Source: Streptomyces sp. NBC_01237 (GTDB taxonomy: Bacteria > Actinomycetota > Actinomycetes > Streptomycetales > Streptomycetaceae). From it: a stretch of DNA of 64,000 nt. The position numbers and the translations under genes were made by a program. The stretch is from the NCBI RefSeq assembly GCF_035917275.1, contig NZ_CP108508.1, forward strand, positions 3,968,001 through 4,032,000, given 5' to 3'. The stretch's first letter is position 1. The number at the start of each line of letters is the position of its first letter. A model generated the notes under the pieces. The model was not told where the DNA came from and did no database searches. It saw only the letters and a program-made list of their open reading frames with translations. Positions 49,801 through 59,560 of this stretch are shown here, in pieces.

Positions 49801-50150
49801 CAGCGCCGGTCCAGCGGCCCGCCGGGCGCCGTGAGCGACGTCAACGGCCCCAGGAGTACGGCTCCGAAGAGCAGGGTGGAAATAATCCGGGCACCGAACA
49901 CGGCGGCGACGGCAAAGGCCGCCCCGCGGTATCCGGCTCCGAATGAGCCCTCCAGGACCGCCGCTTGCAGCGACAACAACACCAGCACGAGAAGGGCGAG
50001 TGCATCGCCGATACTTCCGACGAGCTGGGCGCTCCACAACCGCTTCAGCGGAGGAATACGCAACAGGGCTCGTACGGCGCGCTCGCGTGAGTCTGCGGCA
50101 AGTGTGTCGGAGGTGGGGCTCACGACCGTTGGCTGCTCGGCTCGCGTCAT
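46845..50150 (-). CDS. tmk: MFS-like membrane protein fused to thymidylate kinase
   Basis: A 1101-residue multidomain protein. Residues about 25-490 form an MFS-type membrane domain with 10-12 hydrophobic segments. Residues about 510-715 are thymidylate kinase, which phosphorylates dTMP to dTDP: P-loop EGGDGAGKSTQ near 517, REPGATPVGKRLR, and DRYIDSSVAYQGAGRDL. Residues about 710-920 are a long Glu/Arg/Ala-rich coiled coil, and the rest is acidic and disordered-looking. Classical thymidylate kinase is only about 210 residues; this fusion is known from Streptomyces and relatives. It probably tethers dTTP synthesis to the membrane, though the role of the MFS part is unclear. Confidence 0.93.
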   Translation of the reverse strand: MTRAEQPTVVSPTSDTLAADSRERAVRALLRIPPLKRLWSAQLVGSIGDALALLVLVLLSLQAAVLEGSFGAGYRGAAFAVAAVFGARIISTLLFGAVLLGPLTSLTAPGGPLDRRWLMIGTDGLRLALLVVAPLWIDWAPDQALLMILITVFVTGVAERLWTVAKESAAPALLPAPPLEGAAVRPLPDRLDALRRLSLRTNFLAVPAAAVVLLVATLIGNLLGSGLEWFSFHQAALGSYIAAGLFSASISTLYFLELPATPTPRPRSPLEGLRRPTYGNGPEKGRTGSLPLVVGACAAVAGAIAAAAAVSVLHAADLGGGPATFALLILALTGGTALGIRTAQKVLPTLSRRRLLALATAVTGIALLALGLVPDTATGLMIALLAGYTAGVAANTGHALVDQETEEPRRARTTEHLQAVVRVLVALGAVGGPLLAAAIGRHRLGSGDFVFAHGGAAFVLMLFGALLLPVAAIVLARTDDRAGVPLRRDLREALRGGDPAVAPAATGFFLALEGGDGAGKSTQVEALAEWIRAKGHEVVVTREPGATPVGKRLRSILLDVSSAGLSNRAEALLYAADRAEHVDSVVRPALERGAIVLSDRYIDSSVAYQGAGRDLAPTEIARISRWATSGLVPHLTVLLDVDPETARERFTEAPDRLESEPPEFHARVRSGFLTLAAADPSRYLVVDAGQEPEAITTVVRHRLDQLLPLSEAEIEAQAKARREAEEEARRKAEEEAARKAEEERLERERQEQLAKLRAEEEERKRRELEEARQREAERQAEEARQRAEEARRRAEEDRLRLEAEEKAREAEQERLRRQAAEEARLRKEAEERRLEKQRKAEEALMRAEEARRQAEAAAAVRTEAARAEAERMEVARAEAARAEAARAAAASRAEAASRAEEASRAEEASRAEAASRAEAPATPSVPDNELTVPTPIVNPNEVTQPVPKAQPTDRPADGGSSSGRARSDRPASDNEETAMLPRVTDPAAGRSGHRPVRDAEETAVLPPVRGEEPADRVPPGIFRDERPSAAESENERTRELPQISDDPQAARDQPEQGRRNRPRPDWAEETPLDDLPSLADELLGEHEEDPGTSRRGRRPRG

Positions 50151-50506
50151 CCGCCCAGCCTATCGGCAGCGGCACGGTGGCCGTCGGCCCCGTCCGAACA
50201 TATGGTCGCCGAGCGCGCGGCGGCGGACGTGCGGCCACCGAAGAGCCGCCGCCGAGCAGCGGGACAGGACGGGTCAAGCCGGGACATGACTCCGCCCGGT
50301 GCCTGGAGAGGCACCGGGCGTGAGCCGACGGTCCGCGCGCCCGCACAAGGCATCCGACCTCGACGGGCAGAACGTTCGGCGTATCAGTCCCCGACCGGTA
50401 AGTCTCCCCACCGGTCAGCCCCCGACCGGTCAGTCCCCCAACCGGTCGAACCCCGCCCGGCCGAACCCTGACGGGTGGGACCCCCGACGGGTGGGCCCCC
50501 GACGGG
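50151..50506. other. Repeat-bearing spacer between topA and tmk
   Basis: No gene is seen in these 356 bp. The half next to tmk should hold its promoter. From about 50385 to 50512 short imperfect direct repeats related to CCCGACCGGTCAG and CCGACGGGTGGG follow each other, reaching the topA stop codon. These could fold into hairpins that end topA transcription. Confidence 0.6.
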
Positions 50507-53392
50507 TCAGTCCTTGACAGTCGAACCGGAAGCGGCGGTCTTCTTCGCCGCCGTCTTCGTGGTCGTGGCCTTCTTGGCCGTCGTGGTCTTCTTCGCGGCG
50601 GTCTTCTTGGCTGTCGTGGTCTTGGCCGCCGTGGTCTTCGCGGCCGTCTTCTTGGCCGTCGCCTTCTTGGCCGGGGCCTTCTTCGCAGGGGCCTTCTTCG
50701 CCGTCTTCTTCTTGGCGGGTCCCTTGGCGCGCTTCTCGGCGAGGAGCTCGTAGCCGCGCTCCGGCGTGATGTCCTCGACGCTGTCGTCGGTCCGCAGCGT
50801 CGCGTTCGTCTCGCCGTCGGTGACGTACGCGCCGAAGCGGCCGTCCTTCACGACCACCGGCGCCCCGCTCACCGGGTCCGTGCCCAGTTCCTTCAGCGGC
50901 GGCTTGGCCGCGGCGCGGCCCCGCTGCTTGGGCTGGGCGTAGATCGCGAGGGCCTCGTCGAGCGTGATGTCGAACAGCTGGTCCTCGGAGGTCAGCGAAC
51001 GCGAGTCCGTGCCCTTCTTCAGATACGGACCGTAGCGGCCGTTCTGCGCGGTGATCTCGACGCCCTCGGCGTCCTCGCCGACGACGCGCGGCAGCGACAT
51101 CAGCTTGAGCGCGTCGGCCAGCGTCACCGTGTCCAGCGACATGGACTTGAAGAGCGAGGCGGTCCGCGGCTTCACCGCGTTCTTCCCGGTCTTCGGCGTG
51201 CCCTCGGGCAGTACCTCGGTGACGTACGGGCCGTAGCGCCCGTCCTTGGCGATGATCTGGTTCCCGCTCACCGGGTCCGCGCCGAGCTCGAAGTCGCCGC
51301 TGGGCTTGGCCAGCAGCTCCTCCGCCAGCTCCACGGTCAGCTCGTCGGGTGCCAGGTCCTCGGGCACGTCGGCGCGCTGGTGGCCCTCGGAGTCCTTCTC
51401 GCCGCGCTCGATGTACGGGCCGTACCGGCCGACCCGGAGCTTGATGTCGTTGCCGACCGGGAACGAGGAGATCTCCCGGGCGTCGATGGCGCCGAGGTCG
51501 GTGACCAGTTCCTTCAGGCCGCCGAGGTGGTCGCCGTCGCCGTTGCCCGCGTCGGACGCCGCACCGGCACCGGCCGTGTCATCACCGGGGACCGCGCCGA
51601 AGTAGAAACGCTTCAGCCACGGCACGGACTGGGCCTCGCCCCGCGCGATGCGGTCGAGGTCGTCCTCCATGCGGGCGGTGAAGTCGTAGTCGACGAGCCG
51701 GCCGAAGTGCTTCTCCAGCAGGTTGACCACGGCGAAGGAGAGGAAGGACGGGACGAGCGCCGTGCCCTTCTTGAAGACGTAGCCGCGGTCGAGGATCGTC
51801 CCGATGATCGAGGCGTACGTCGACGGACGGCCGATCTCGCGCTCTTCGAGCTCCTTGACCAGCGAGGCCTCGGTGTAACGGGCCGGGGGCTTCGTGGCGT
51901 GACCGTCGACCGAGATCTCCTCGGCGGACAGCGCGTCGCCCTCGCCGACCTGCGGCAGGCGCCGCTCACGGTCGTCGAGCTCGGCGTTCGGGTCGTCGGC
52001 GCCTTCGACGTACGCCTTCATGAAGCCGTGGAAGGTGATCGTCTTGCCGGAGGCGGAGAACTCGGCGTCCCGGCCGTCGCTCGCCCGGCCGCCGATCTTG
52101 ACGGTGACGGAGTTGCCGACCGCGTCCTTCATCTGGGAGGCGACGGTCCGCTTCCAGATCAGCTCGTAGAGCCGGAACTGGTCGCCGGTGAGCCCGGTCT
52201 CGGCGGGCGTACGGAAGCGATCGCCGGAGGGGCGGATCGCCTCGTGCGCCTCCTGCGCGTTCTTGACCTTGCCGGCGTACGTACGCGGCTTGTCGGGCAG
52301 GTAGCTCGCCCCGTACAGCTGCGTGACCTGGGCGCGGGCCGCGGAGATCGCGGTCTCCGAGAGCGTCGTGGAGTCGGTACGCATGTAGGTGATGAAGCCG
52401 TTCTCGTACAGCTTCTGCGCGACCTGCATGGTGGCCTTGGCCCCGAAGCCCAGCTTGCGGCTCGCCTCCTGCTGGAGGGTCGTCGTACGGAAGGGCGCGT
52501 ACGGGGAGCGGCGGTACGGCTTCGACTCGACGGACCGGACCGCGAACGTGGAGTCGGCGAGCGCGGCGGCCAGGGCGCGGGCGTTCGTCTCGTCCAGGTG
52601 CAGCGTCTGGCCGGAGGCGGACTTGAGCTGCCCGTCCGGACCGAAGTCGCGGCCCTGGGCGATCCGGCGGCCGTCGACCGCGCTGAGCCGGGCGGTGAGG
52701 GTCGACGGGTCGGACGCGTCACCGGCTCGGCCGGTGGAGAAGGTGCCGGTCAGGTCCCAGTACTCGGCGGAGCGGAAGGCGATGCGCTCGCGCTCCCGCT
52801 CGACGACGAGGCGGGTGGCGACCGACTGGACACGGCCCGCCGAGAGCTTCGGCATGACCTTCTTCCACAGGACCGGCGAGACCTCGTAGCCGTAGAGGCG
52901 GTCGAGGATACGGCGGGTCTCCTGGGCGTCGACCATGCGCTGATTGAGCTCGCGCGGGTTGGCGACGGCGGCCCGGATCGCGTCCTTGGTGATCTCGTGG
53001 AAGACCATCCGGTGGACCGGGACCTTGGGCTTCAGGACTTCCTGGAGGTGCCACGCGATGGCTTCGCCCTCGCGGTCCTCATCGGTGGCGAGGAAGAGTT
53101 CGTCGGACTCGGCAAGAAGCTGCTTCAGCTTCCTGACCTGGGCCTTCTTGTCGGCATTGACAACATAGATGGGCTGGAAGTCGTTCTCGACATCCACGCC
53201 GAGACGACGCACCTCGCCGGTGTACTCGTCCGGCACCTCGGCGGCGCCGTTCGGCAGGTCACGGATGTGCCCGACGCTCGCCTCGACGACGTATCCGGGG
53301 CCGAGATAGCCCTTGATCGTCTTCGCCTTGGCAGGCGACTCGACGATGACGAGTCGGCGGCCGCCCTGTGCGGTCTCGCTGGTCGGGGACAA
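50507..53392 (-). CDS. topA: DNA topoisomerase I (type IA)
   Basis: A 961-residue topoisomerase that relaxes negative supercoils. The Toprim domain opens [19 protein letters not shown] and carries the acidic cluster [15 protein letters not shown]. The catalytic Tyr is in [13 protein letters not shown] near residue 335. The C-terminal third has repeated topoisomerase C-terminal modules (several copies of a GRYGPY motif), and the last 70 residues are a Lys/Ala/Thr tail, as in other Streptomyces TopA proteins, where it helps processivity. Zinc-finger Cys clusters are absent. I chose TTG 53392 because it follows a GAAGAGCGAAG ribosome region and precedes [15 protein letters not shown]; longer starts add unconserved sequence. 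Confidence 0.96.
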   Translation of the reverse strand: MSPTSETAQGGRRLVIVESPAKAKTIKGYLGPGYVVEASVGHIRDLPNGAAEVPDEYTGEVRRLGVDVENDFQPIYVVNADKKAQVRKLKQLLAESDELFLATDEDREGEAIAWHLQEVLKPKVPVHRMVFHEITKDAIRAAVANPRELNQRMVDAQETRRILDRLYGYEVSPVLWKKVMPKLSAGRVQSVATRLVVERERERIAFRSAEYWDLTGTFSTGRAGDASDPSTLTARLSAVDGRRIAQGRDFGPDGQLKSASGQTLHLDETNARALAAALADSTFAVRSVESKPYRRSPYAPFRTTTLQQEASRKLGFGAKATMQVAQKLYENGFITYMRTDSTTLSETAISAARAQVTQLYGASYLPDKPRTYAGKVKNAQEAHEAIRPSGDRFRTPAETGLTGDQFRLYELIWKRTVASQMKDAVGNSVTVKIGGRASDGRDAEFSASGKTITFHGFMKAYVEGADDPNAELDDRERRLPQVGEGDALSAEEISVDGHATKPPARYTEASLVKELEEREIGRPSTYASIIGTILDRGYVFKKGTALVPSFLSFAVVNLLEKHFGRLVDYDFTARMEDDLDRIARGEAQSVPWLKRFYFGAVPGDDTAGAGAASDAGNGDGDHLGGLKELVTDLGAIDAREISSFPVGNDIKLRVGRYGPYIERGEKDSEGHQRADVPEDLAPDELTVELAEELLAKPSGDFELGADPVSGNQIIAKDGRYGPYVTEVLPEGTPKTGKNAVKPRTASLFKSMSLDTVTLADALKLMSLPRVVGEDAEGVEITAQNGRYGPYLKKGTDSRSLTSEDQLFDITLDEALAIYAQPKQRGRAAAKPPLKELGTDPVSGAPVVVKDGRFGAYVTDGETNATLRTDDSVEDITPERGYELLAEKRAKGPAKKKTAKKAPAKKAPAKKATAKKTAAKTTAAKTTTAKKTAAKKTTTAKKATTTKTAAKKTAASGSTVKD

Positions 53393-53673
53393 CTTCGCTC
53401 TTCTCTCCGGTCGACACTCGGTGGGCATCCGGGCAGCGCCGTGACGCTGCCCGCGGTGCTGTCGCTGCGGAGTGTGACGGTACAACCCGCCCCCGTGTCA
53501 AACGGCAAAAGCCCGCAACGGCCACTCGAACGGTAACCCGACTTCCGCCATTCCTGCCGCCCGGACCGTCCGGTCCGCGCCGTCATGGCCTGCGGCCTGC
53601 GGATTTCCGGATGCCCTCGGGCCGCCCGTGGGCGGCGGGCCCACCGGGTGTCCGGCCCTGCGGGGAACGAGGA

Positions 53674-53871
53674 TCAGATGAGCGCGAAACACCACAGGCC
53701 GAGGCCGAGGAAAACCACGCCGAAGAGTGTGGCGAGGGCGGTGGAAGCGACGGGGCTCACACCGTGCGCCACCGGCGCGCGGTGAAGAGCACGCGCCCCC
53801 GTCCAGACCAGAAGGGCAGTGCCGAACAGTGCGAAGGCCGCACCGGCGAAGACCGCTGAGACGCTCTCCAT
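53674..53871 (-). CDS. Small membrane protein, two TM helices
   Basis: A 65-residue hydrophobic protein. Two predicted membrane segments (AVFAGAAFALFGTALLVW and TALATLFGVVFLGLGLWCFA) flank a short basic/polar loop. GAGGGGTACGAC precedes the ATG at 53871; a longer frame upstream is not supported. It has no motif I recognise. It lies about 280 bp from the topA start on the same strand. Confidence 0.75.
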   Translation of the reverse strand: MESVSAVFAGAAFALFGTALLVWTGARALHRAPVAHGVSPVASTALATLFGVVFLGLGLWCFALI

Positions 53872-54485
53872 GTCGTACCCCTCAACCCGTCGCGAACCTG
53901 TGGTGATGAACCCGTCCGGCAGTGACCGCCCGGCAGGGGGAGGCTGCCACGCCGGGGCATCGCCGACACGAACCCCGGGTGAACAGCACTCCCCCGGCGG
54001 CAACGGCCGCGTCGGCCCCCTGCCCGATGCCCGCCCGATGCCCGCGCGGGGCTCCTGCGGAGGCCCCCGGAAGGGCCGGGACCGGAATCAGCGGACCGAG
54101 CGGGAGAAAGGCGGTGGCGCGTGTGAAGAGGCTGGTGAGAAGGCCGTTGCGTACGTAGGGCGGGGCCGGGCCATGCCGGAGCGGAGCCCAGCGGCGGGGA
54201 ACGGCGGCCGGGACAACGGCGGGCCGCCCACGGGTGCGGCAGCGGGTCCTGCAACGGGTCCGGTCACGGGTCCGGCAAGTCCGGCCGCCGGTCCGGTCAC
54301 GGGTCCGGTCACGGGTCCGGCCGCCCGTCCGGTCACAGGTCCGGTCACAGGTCCGGTCACAGATCCGGCCACGGGTGCCCGGAAGGGTCGGGGTACCGGG
54401 ATCCGGGCCCCGGCAACAGCCCTCGCCCGCCCGCCCGGTGGTCGGCGTCGTCCGGCCTCGGGCCCCGCCACCCGGCCTCACGCCG
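53872..54485. other. Gene-free spacer with a minisatellite
   Basis: About 614 bp with no convincing gene between the methyltransferase stop and the small membrane protein. Open frames here on both strands arise from a 12-base repeat (separate entry) and lack good starts. The part just before 53871 should contain the promoter of the small membrane protein. Confidence 0.6.
54253..54372. repeat. 12-bp minisatellite
   Basis: About ten head-to-tail, imperfect copies of a 12-base unit (consensus GGGTCCGGTCAC). Because 12 is a multiple of three, the repeat stays open in several frames and encodes runs such as GPVT in one of them. No ribosome site supports translation. Confidence 0.85.
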
Positions 54486-56003
54486 TCACCCGGCCGAGGG
54501 CATCACCGGCTCCAGGAAGCCCTCCTCGACCAGCAGCCGGATCGCCTGCGGGGTCCGGTCGCGCAGCAGCACCGGGTCCTCGGACATCAACTGGGCGATG
54601 GCGTCCAGAATCCGGCCCGCGGGCAGCGAACCGTCGCACACGCCCGCGAACCCCGCGGCGACCGCGTCCACCTTCGTCGCCCGCATCATCCCTCGGTGCT
54701 GGCGCAGCACCACATGCTCGGGGTCCTCGGCGCCGGGCATCCCGACCTGCTCCTGCACGACCTCCGCGGCCAGGGTGAAGTGCCCGGCCAGCAGGGCCGC
54801 GTCGTCCTGCTCCCGGAGGTAGTCCTGACGGGCGAAGTGGTCCAGGACGGCCGGTCCGAGCGGCTGCTCCACCGCGTGCGGCCACTCCTCGACCACGATC
54901 GACGGATTCCCGGCGACGGCCGCGGCGGACTTCCGCAGGGTGATCCAGCCGAAGCCGACGGCCCGGGTCCGGCGGGCCTCGAACTCGTCCAGCCACGCCT
55001 CGTAACGGGCGGCGTACTCGGCCGGGTCCGTGCGGTGGTCGCCGCTGTCGCGCAGCCACAGCTCCGCGTACTGCGTGACGTCCTGCACCTCACGCTGCAC
55101 GATCCAGGCATCGCAGCCCTGCGGCACCCAGGAACGCAGCCGGTCCTGCCACTCCTCGCCTTCCACGTGCTGCCAGTTGGCGAGGAACTGGGCGTAGCCG
55201 CCCTCGTTCAGCCGGTCGCCGGAATCGCGCACCAGGGTCCGGCACAGGTCGTCGCCGCCCATGCCGCCGTCGCGGTAGGTGAGGCGGGCGCCGGGGGAGA
55301 TGACGAACGGCGGGTTGGAGACGATCAGGTCGAAGGTCTCGGTGCCGACCGGCTCGAACAGGGAGCCCTCGCGCAGGTCGGCCGGGGCGGCACCGGACAG
55401 GGCGAGGGTGAGCCGGGTGAAGTCGAGGGCGCGCGGGTTGAGGTCGGTGGCGGTGACCCGGGTGGCGTGCTGGGCGGCGTGCAGCGCCTGGATACCGGAG
55501 CCCGTACCGAGGTCGAGGGCGGTGGCGACCGGCGTACGGACGGTGATCCCGGCGAGCGTGGTGGACGCTCCGCCGACGCCCAGGACGACCCCCTCCTCGT
55601 GCGAGCCGATGCCGCCCGCGCCGCCGACCGCGCAGCCGAGATCGGAGACGATGAACCAGTCCTGGCCATCGGGCCCGCTGTACGGCCGGATGTCGACGGT
55701 GGCCCGGACCAGGCCGTCCTGTCGCCTCAGCCAGCCGTCCTCGACGCACTCCTCCAGGGGAAGCGCGGCACGGGCCCGCTCGTGCGGGACGGAGTGCTGA
55801 AGAAGAAACAGCCGCACCAGCGTGTCGAGCGGTGTTTCGCCCCGGGTGGCCCGCAGGGCGGGGACCGTCTCGCTGCGGGCGAGCGCGGCGTACGCGGGCG
55901 CACCGAGCAGTTCGAGGAGCCCGTCGGCGGTGAACGCGGCGGCGAGCAGGGCCTCACGGAGGCCGGGGATACGGTCGGGCGCGGGAAGGCTGGTCGTACT
56001 CAC
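54486..56003 (-). CDS. Class I SAM-dependent methyltransferase with NPPF motif
   Basis: A 505-residue protein. A central methyltransferase domain has ALDLGTGSGIQALHAAQ, DLNPRAL and SNPPFVISPG; the NPPF motif is shared by N-methyltransferases acting on glutamine, adenine or guanine (PrmC/RsmC-like). It is flanked by an N-terminal domain of about 150 residues and a C-terminal domain of about 180, both of types usual in actinobacterial members. Substrate is not known to me. The GTG at 56003 starts VSTTSLPAPDRIPGLREAL. It belongs to the conserved housekeeping block. Confidence 0.87.
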   Translation of the reverse strand: MSTTSLPAPDRIPGLREALLAAAFTADGLLELLGAPAYAALARSETVPALRATRGETPLDTLVRLFLLQHSVPHERARAALPLEECVEDGWLRRQDGLVRATVDIRPYSGPDGQDWFIVSDLGCAVGGAGGIGSHEEGVVLGVGGASTTLAGITVRTPVATALDLGTGSGIQALHAAQHATRVTATDLNPRALDFTRLTLALSGAAPADLREGSLFEPVGTETFDLIVSNPPFVISPGARLTYRDGGMGGDDLCRTLVRDSGDRLNEGGYAQFLANWQHVEGEEWQDRLRSWVPQGCDAWIVQREVQDVTQYAELWLRDSGDHRTDPAEYAARYEAWLDEFEARRTRAVGFGWITLRKSAAAVAGNPSIVVEEWPHAVEQPLGPAVLDHFARQDYLREQDDAALLAGHFTLAAEVVQEQVGMPGAEDPEHVVLRQHRGMMRATKVDAVAAGFAGVCDGSLPAGRILDAIAQLMSEDPVLLRDRTPQAIRLLVEEGFLEPVMPSAG

Positions 56004-56088
56004 CCGCCCATTGTGTCCGCTCCCACCGACAACGGCAGCGGCCCGGCCACCCGCAGGGGGCGTCCGGGCCGTACCGTGCGACCTCGGG

Positions 56089-56709
56089 TCAGGCCTTCTT
56101 GCTGGCCGAGGGGGTGGGCGACGCGGGCTCGGACGCCGGGGGAGCCGCGGCCGGCGGCGCCGAAGCCGTCGGCTTCTGGCAGCCCTTCTGCTTGGCCATC
56201 GCGGTGCCGACATCGCCGGACTGAAGCTTCTTCAGTGCCTGGTCACCGTTGGTGCTGATCTTGTTCAGCTCGTCGGCGATGCCCTTCAGACCGTCGGCGA
56301 ACTTCGCCTGGTCCTTCGTGTCGAGGGCATCGACCTTGGTCTTCAGGCCGGCGTAGGCCACGGAGGAGGCGTTGAGCTCCTTCACGGCCTCCTTCTGCGT
56401 GGTCTCGCCGTCGTCGACCGGCGGCGCGCCTGCCGAGTCCACGGCCGTGCCCAGCGCCTTGTACGCCTGCGAGATCTGCTGGAAGGCGGCGGAGTCGGTC
56501 TTCTGGACATCCGCGGGCTTGCTGTTGTCCGCGGTCTGCTGCTGGATGGCCGCGTTGGCGTTCGCGATCTTCTGCAGCTGGGGCTGCACCTGGTCGCAGA
56601 CGTCCTTGGCCCAGTCGTTCACCTTGTTGTCGCTGTCGTCGCTGCAGCCCGACAGCGTCAGTACGAGTACCGCACCGCCGGACAGTGCGGCAGCAAGCTT
56701 CTTGTTCAC
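56089..56709 (-). CDS. Secreted small lipoprotein
   Basis: A 206-residue predicted lipoprotein: signal peptide, then the lipobox TLSGC and a mature helical region (many Lys, Asp, Ala, Gln). A second Cys pair (VCDQ and GCQK) could form a disulfide. The C-terminal 30 residues are Pro/Ala/Ser-rich. GTG 56709, preceded by GAAGGGAC, is the best start. No enzymatic motif is present; function unknown. Confidence 0.82.
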   Translation of the reverse strand: MNKKLAAALSGGAVLVLTLSGCSDDSDNKVNDWAKDVCDQVQPQLQKIANANAAIQQQTADNSKPADVQKTDSAAFQQISQAYKALGTAVDSAGAPPVDDGETTQKEAVKELNASSVAYAGLKTKVDALDTKDQAKFADGLKGIADELNKISTNGDQALKKLQSGDVGTAMAKQKGCQKPTASAPPAAAPPASEPASPTPSASKKA

Positions 56710-57127
56710 CGGATTGGTCCCTTCCAAGGCTCTCGGCCCCGGAACTTACACGCCAAGTGGGCGACATCCGGGTGCCGGGCATCCGATGTACATGCTTTTG
56801 CAGCCATTTGCACCAAGGGAAATGAGGGAGATACAACTCACCTACGCGCTCGGCCACTCGTACGGACACTCACCCGGCCGACTGACCCTGCGGCTTCCGG
56901 CCGACCCGAGATCACGGCCCCAAGACCCCACGGGCAAACGGGCACACGGGCACACAGGCACACGGGCGCGAAGACGGACAGGGGCGGACATCGGGACGGG
57001 CCTGGGGGGTGGACGCGGAGACGGACGGCACATCAGAACGCGCCGCCCGTCCACCCCTTGACCGTGTTCTACCGCGTATCGATCGGACAGGATCCGCGAG
57101 ATCCCGTGGTCCGCCCGGCCGAACCGG
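56710..57127. other. Spacer between the lipoprotein and hppA genes
   Basis: 418 bp without a supported gene. The side near 56710 is less GC-rich and should hold the lipoprotein promoter. A short run of GGGCACAC-like direct repeats lies at about 56933-56972. The side near 57127 follows the hppA stop codon; I see no strong hairpin there. Confidence 0.5.
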
Positions 57128-59560
57128 TCATGAAGCCGCTGCGGGATCGGGCGACTTGGCCGGCTGACCGCCCTCGCCCCCGGAGCCGTCGTCATCACCC
57201 ACGGCGATTCCGCGCCGTTTGGAGATGTAGACGGCACCGACGATGACCGCGAGGGCGAAGACGGCCACCACGGCCCGCACTCCGGCGCTCGCGTCCTGTC
57301 CGTAACTGAACTGCACCACCGCCGGAGCGATGAGCAACGCCACGAGGTTCATCACCTTGAGCAACGGGTTGATCGCCGGGCCCGCCGTGTCCTTGAACGG
57401 GTCTCCGACCGTGTCACCGATGACCGTCGCGGCATGGGCATCGCTGCCCTTGCCGCCGTAGTGCCCGTCCTCGACGAGCTTCTTGGCGTTGTCCCACGCG
57501 CCGCCGGAGTTGGCCAGGAAGACCGCCATCAGGGTGCCCGTACCGATCGCACCCGCGAGATACGAGCCGAGCGCGCCGACCCCGAGGGTGAACCCGACCG
57601 CGATCGGCGCCAGGACCGCGAGCAGCCCGGGGGTGGCCAGCTCACGCAGGGCGTCCTTGGTGCAGATGTCGACCACGCGCCCGTACTCCGGCTTCTCCGT
57701 GTAGTCCATGATCCCGGGATGCTCACGGAACTGCCGCCGCACCTCGTAGACCACGGCCCCGGCCGACCGCGAGACCGCGTTGATGGCGAGCCCGGAGAAG
57801 AGGAAGACGACCGCCGCGCCGAGGATCAGGCCGACCAGGTTGTTGGGCTGCGAGATGTCGAGGCTCAGCCCCATCTCCCCAGCACTGGCCCCCACATCGT
57901 CGACCGCGGTGGCGATGGCGTCGCGGTACGAGCCGAAGAGCGCCGCGGCCGCCAGTACGGCGGTGGCGATGGCGATGCCCTTGGTGATGGCCTTGGTGGT
58001 GTTGCCCACGGCGTCCAGGTCGGTGAGGACCTGAGCACCGGCGCCCGTGACATCGCCGGACATCTCCGCGATGCCCTGGGCGTTGTCGGAGACCGGCCCG
58101 AAGGTGTCCATGGCGACGATGACACCCACGGTGGTGAGCAGCCCGGTTCCGGCGAGAGCCACCGCGAAGAGCGCGAGCATGATCGATGTCCCGCCGAGCA
58201 GGAAGGCCCCGTAGACGCCGAGACCGATCAGCAGCGCGGTGTAGACGGCCGACTCCAGGCCGATGGAGATGCCCGCGAGCACCACCGTCGCCGGCCCGGT
58301 CAGCGAGGACTTCCCGATGTCCTGGACGGGGCGGCGATTGGTCTCGGTGAAGTAGCCGGTGAGCTGCTGGATCAGTGCCGCCAGGACGATGCCGATGGCG
58401 ACGGCGACCAGGGCGAAGACCCGCGGATCCCCACCGTGCGAGGTGATCGAGGCATCGGTGACCCCGTCCAGTTTCGCGTACGAGGACGGGAGGTAGACGA
58501 ACACCGCCACCGCCACCAGGACGAGCGAGATCACCGCGGAGATGAAGAAACCCCGGTTGATCGCGGTCATCCCACTGCGGTCGGCGCGCCTCGGGGCGAC
58601 GGCGAAGATCCCGATCATCGCGGTGAGCACGCCGATCGCCGGAACGATCAGAGGGAAGGCCAGTCCGGCGTCCCCGAAGGCGGCCTTGCCGAGGATGAGC
58701 GCGGCCACGAGGGTCACGGCGTACGACTCGAAGAGGTCGGCGGCCATACCCGCGCAGTCACCGACGTTGTCGCCCACGTTGTCGGCGATGGTGGCGGCAT
58801 TGCGCGGGTCGTCCTCCGGGATGCCCTGCTCCACCTTGCCGACGAGGTCGGCGCCCACATCGGCGGCCTTGGTGAAGATGCCGCCCCCGACCCTCATGAA
58901 CATGGCGATCAGCGCGGCTCCGAGGCCGAAGCCCTCCAGCACCTTGGGCGCGTCGGCGGCGTAGACGAGGACCACGCAGGAGGCGCCGAGCAGGCCGAGA
59001 CCCACCGTGATCATGCCGACCACACCACCGGTGCGAAAGGCGATCTTCATTGCTTTGTGCGAGACGGAGGTGAGATCTTTCTCCGGTTCACCTTCTGCCG
59101 GAGTCGCCTCACGCGCAGCAGCCGCCACACGCACATTACTGCGCACCGCGAGTCGCATACCGATGTATCCGGTGGCCGCCGAGAAAAGCGCACCCACCAG
59201 GAAGAACAACGAACGTCCCGCGCGCTGCGACCAGTTGTCGGCCGGCAACAACAGAAGCAGGAAGAATACGACGACGGCAAAGACACCGACCGTACGCAGC
59301 TGCCTGGCCAGATAGGCATTCGCGCCTTCCTGGACGGCCGCCGCGATCTCCTTCATGCGCTCGGTTCCCTCACCGGCGGCCAGCACCTGGCGCACCAGCA
59401 ACCGGGCGACGACCAGCGCGGCGACGGCGACGACCGCGATGACGACGACGATCAGCCGGTTGCCGTCGGTGAGTTCCGCCGCCGCGAGTGAGGCGGGACG
59501 GCCGGAAAGTGCGGATTCTTGCGTCAGTACTGCCACGGGTGTGTTGACGAACTCCGCCAT
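57128..59560 (-). CDS. hppA: Membrane-bound proton-translocating pyrophosphatase
   Basis: An 810-residue polytopic membrane protein (about 16 hydrophobic segments) that hydrolyses pyrophosphate and pumps H+. The active-site block contains ADVGADLVGKVE, DDPRN and ADNVGDNVGDCAGMAADLFES; a second acidic site is near GDTVGDPFKDTAGP. The segment GNTTKAITKG has Lys where K+-dependent enzymes have Ala, so this is the K+-independent type. ATG 59560 follows AAGGAGG. The last 30 residues are a hydrophilic Gly/Asp/Ser tail. Confidence 0.97.
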   Translation of the reverse strand: MAEFVNTPVAVLTQESALSGRPASLAAAELTDGNRLIVVVIAVVAVAALVVARLLVRQVLAAGEGTERMKEIAAAVQEGANAYLARQLRTVGVFAVVVFFLLLLLPADNWSQRAGRSLFFLVGALFSAATGYIGMRLAVRSNVRVAAAAREATPAEGEPEKDLTSVSHKAMKIAFRTGGVVGMITVGLGLLGASCVVLVYAADAPKVLEGFGLGAALIAMFMRVGGGIFTKAADVGADLVGKVEQGIPEDDPRNAATIADNVGDNVGDCAGMAADLFESYAVTLVAALILGKAAFGDAGLAFPLIVPAIGVLTAMIGIFAVAPRRADRSGMTAINRGFFISAVISLVLVAVAVFVYLPSSYAKLDGVTDASITSHGGDPRVFALVAVAIGIVLAALIQQLTGYFTETNRRPVQDIGKSSLTGPATVVLAGISIGLESAVYTALLIGLGVYGAFLLGGTSIMLALFAVALAGTGLLTTVGVIVAMDTFGPVSDNAQGIAEMSGDVTGAGAQVLTDLDAVGNTTKAITKGIAIATAVLAAAALFGSYRDAIATAVDDVGASAGEMGLSLDISQPNNLVGLILGAAVVFLFSGLAINAVSRSAGAVVYEVRRQFREHPGIMDYTEKPEYGRVVDICTKDALRELATPGLLAVLAPIAVGFTLGVGALGSYLAGAIGTGTLMAVFLANSGGAWDNAKKLVEDGHYGGKGSDAHAATVIGDTVGDPFKDTAGPAINPLLKVMNLVALLIAPAVVQFSYGQDASAGVRAVVAVFALAVIVGAVYISKRRGIAVGDDDGSGGEGGQPAKSPDPAAAS

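Noticed and set aside
54088..54471. A 127-codon frame with GPVT repeats
   Set aside because: Created by the 12-base minisatellite; no ribosome site and several frames are equally open.
57434..59491. A 685-codon plus-strand frame over hppA
   Set aside because: Antisense to a clear pyrophosphatase gene; composition is His/Asp/Arg-rich without motifs.
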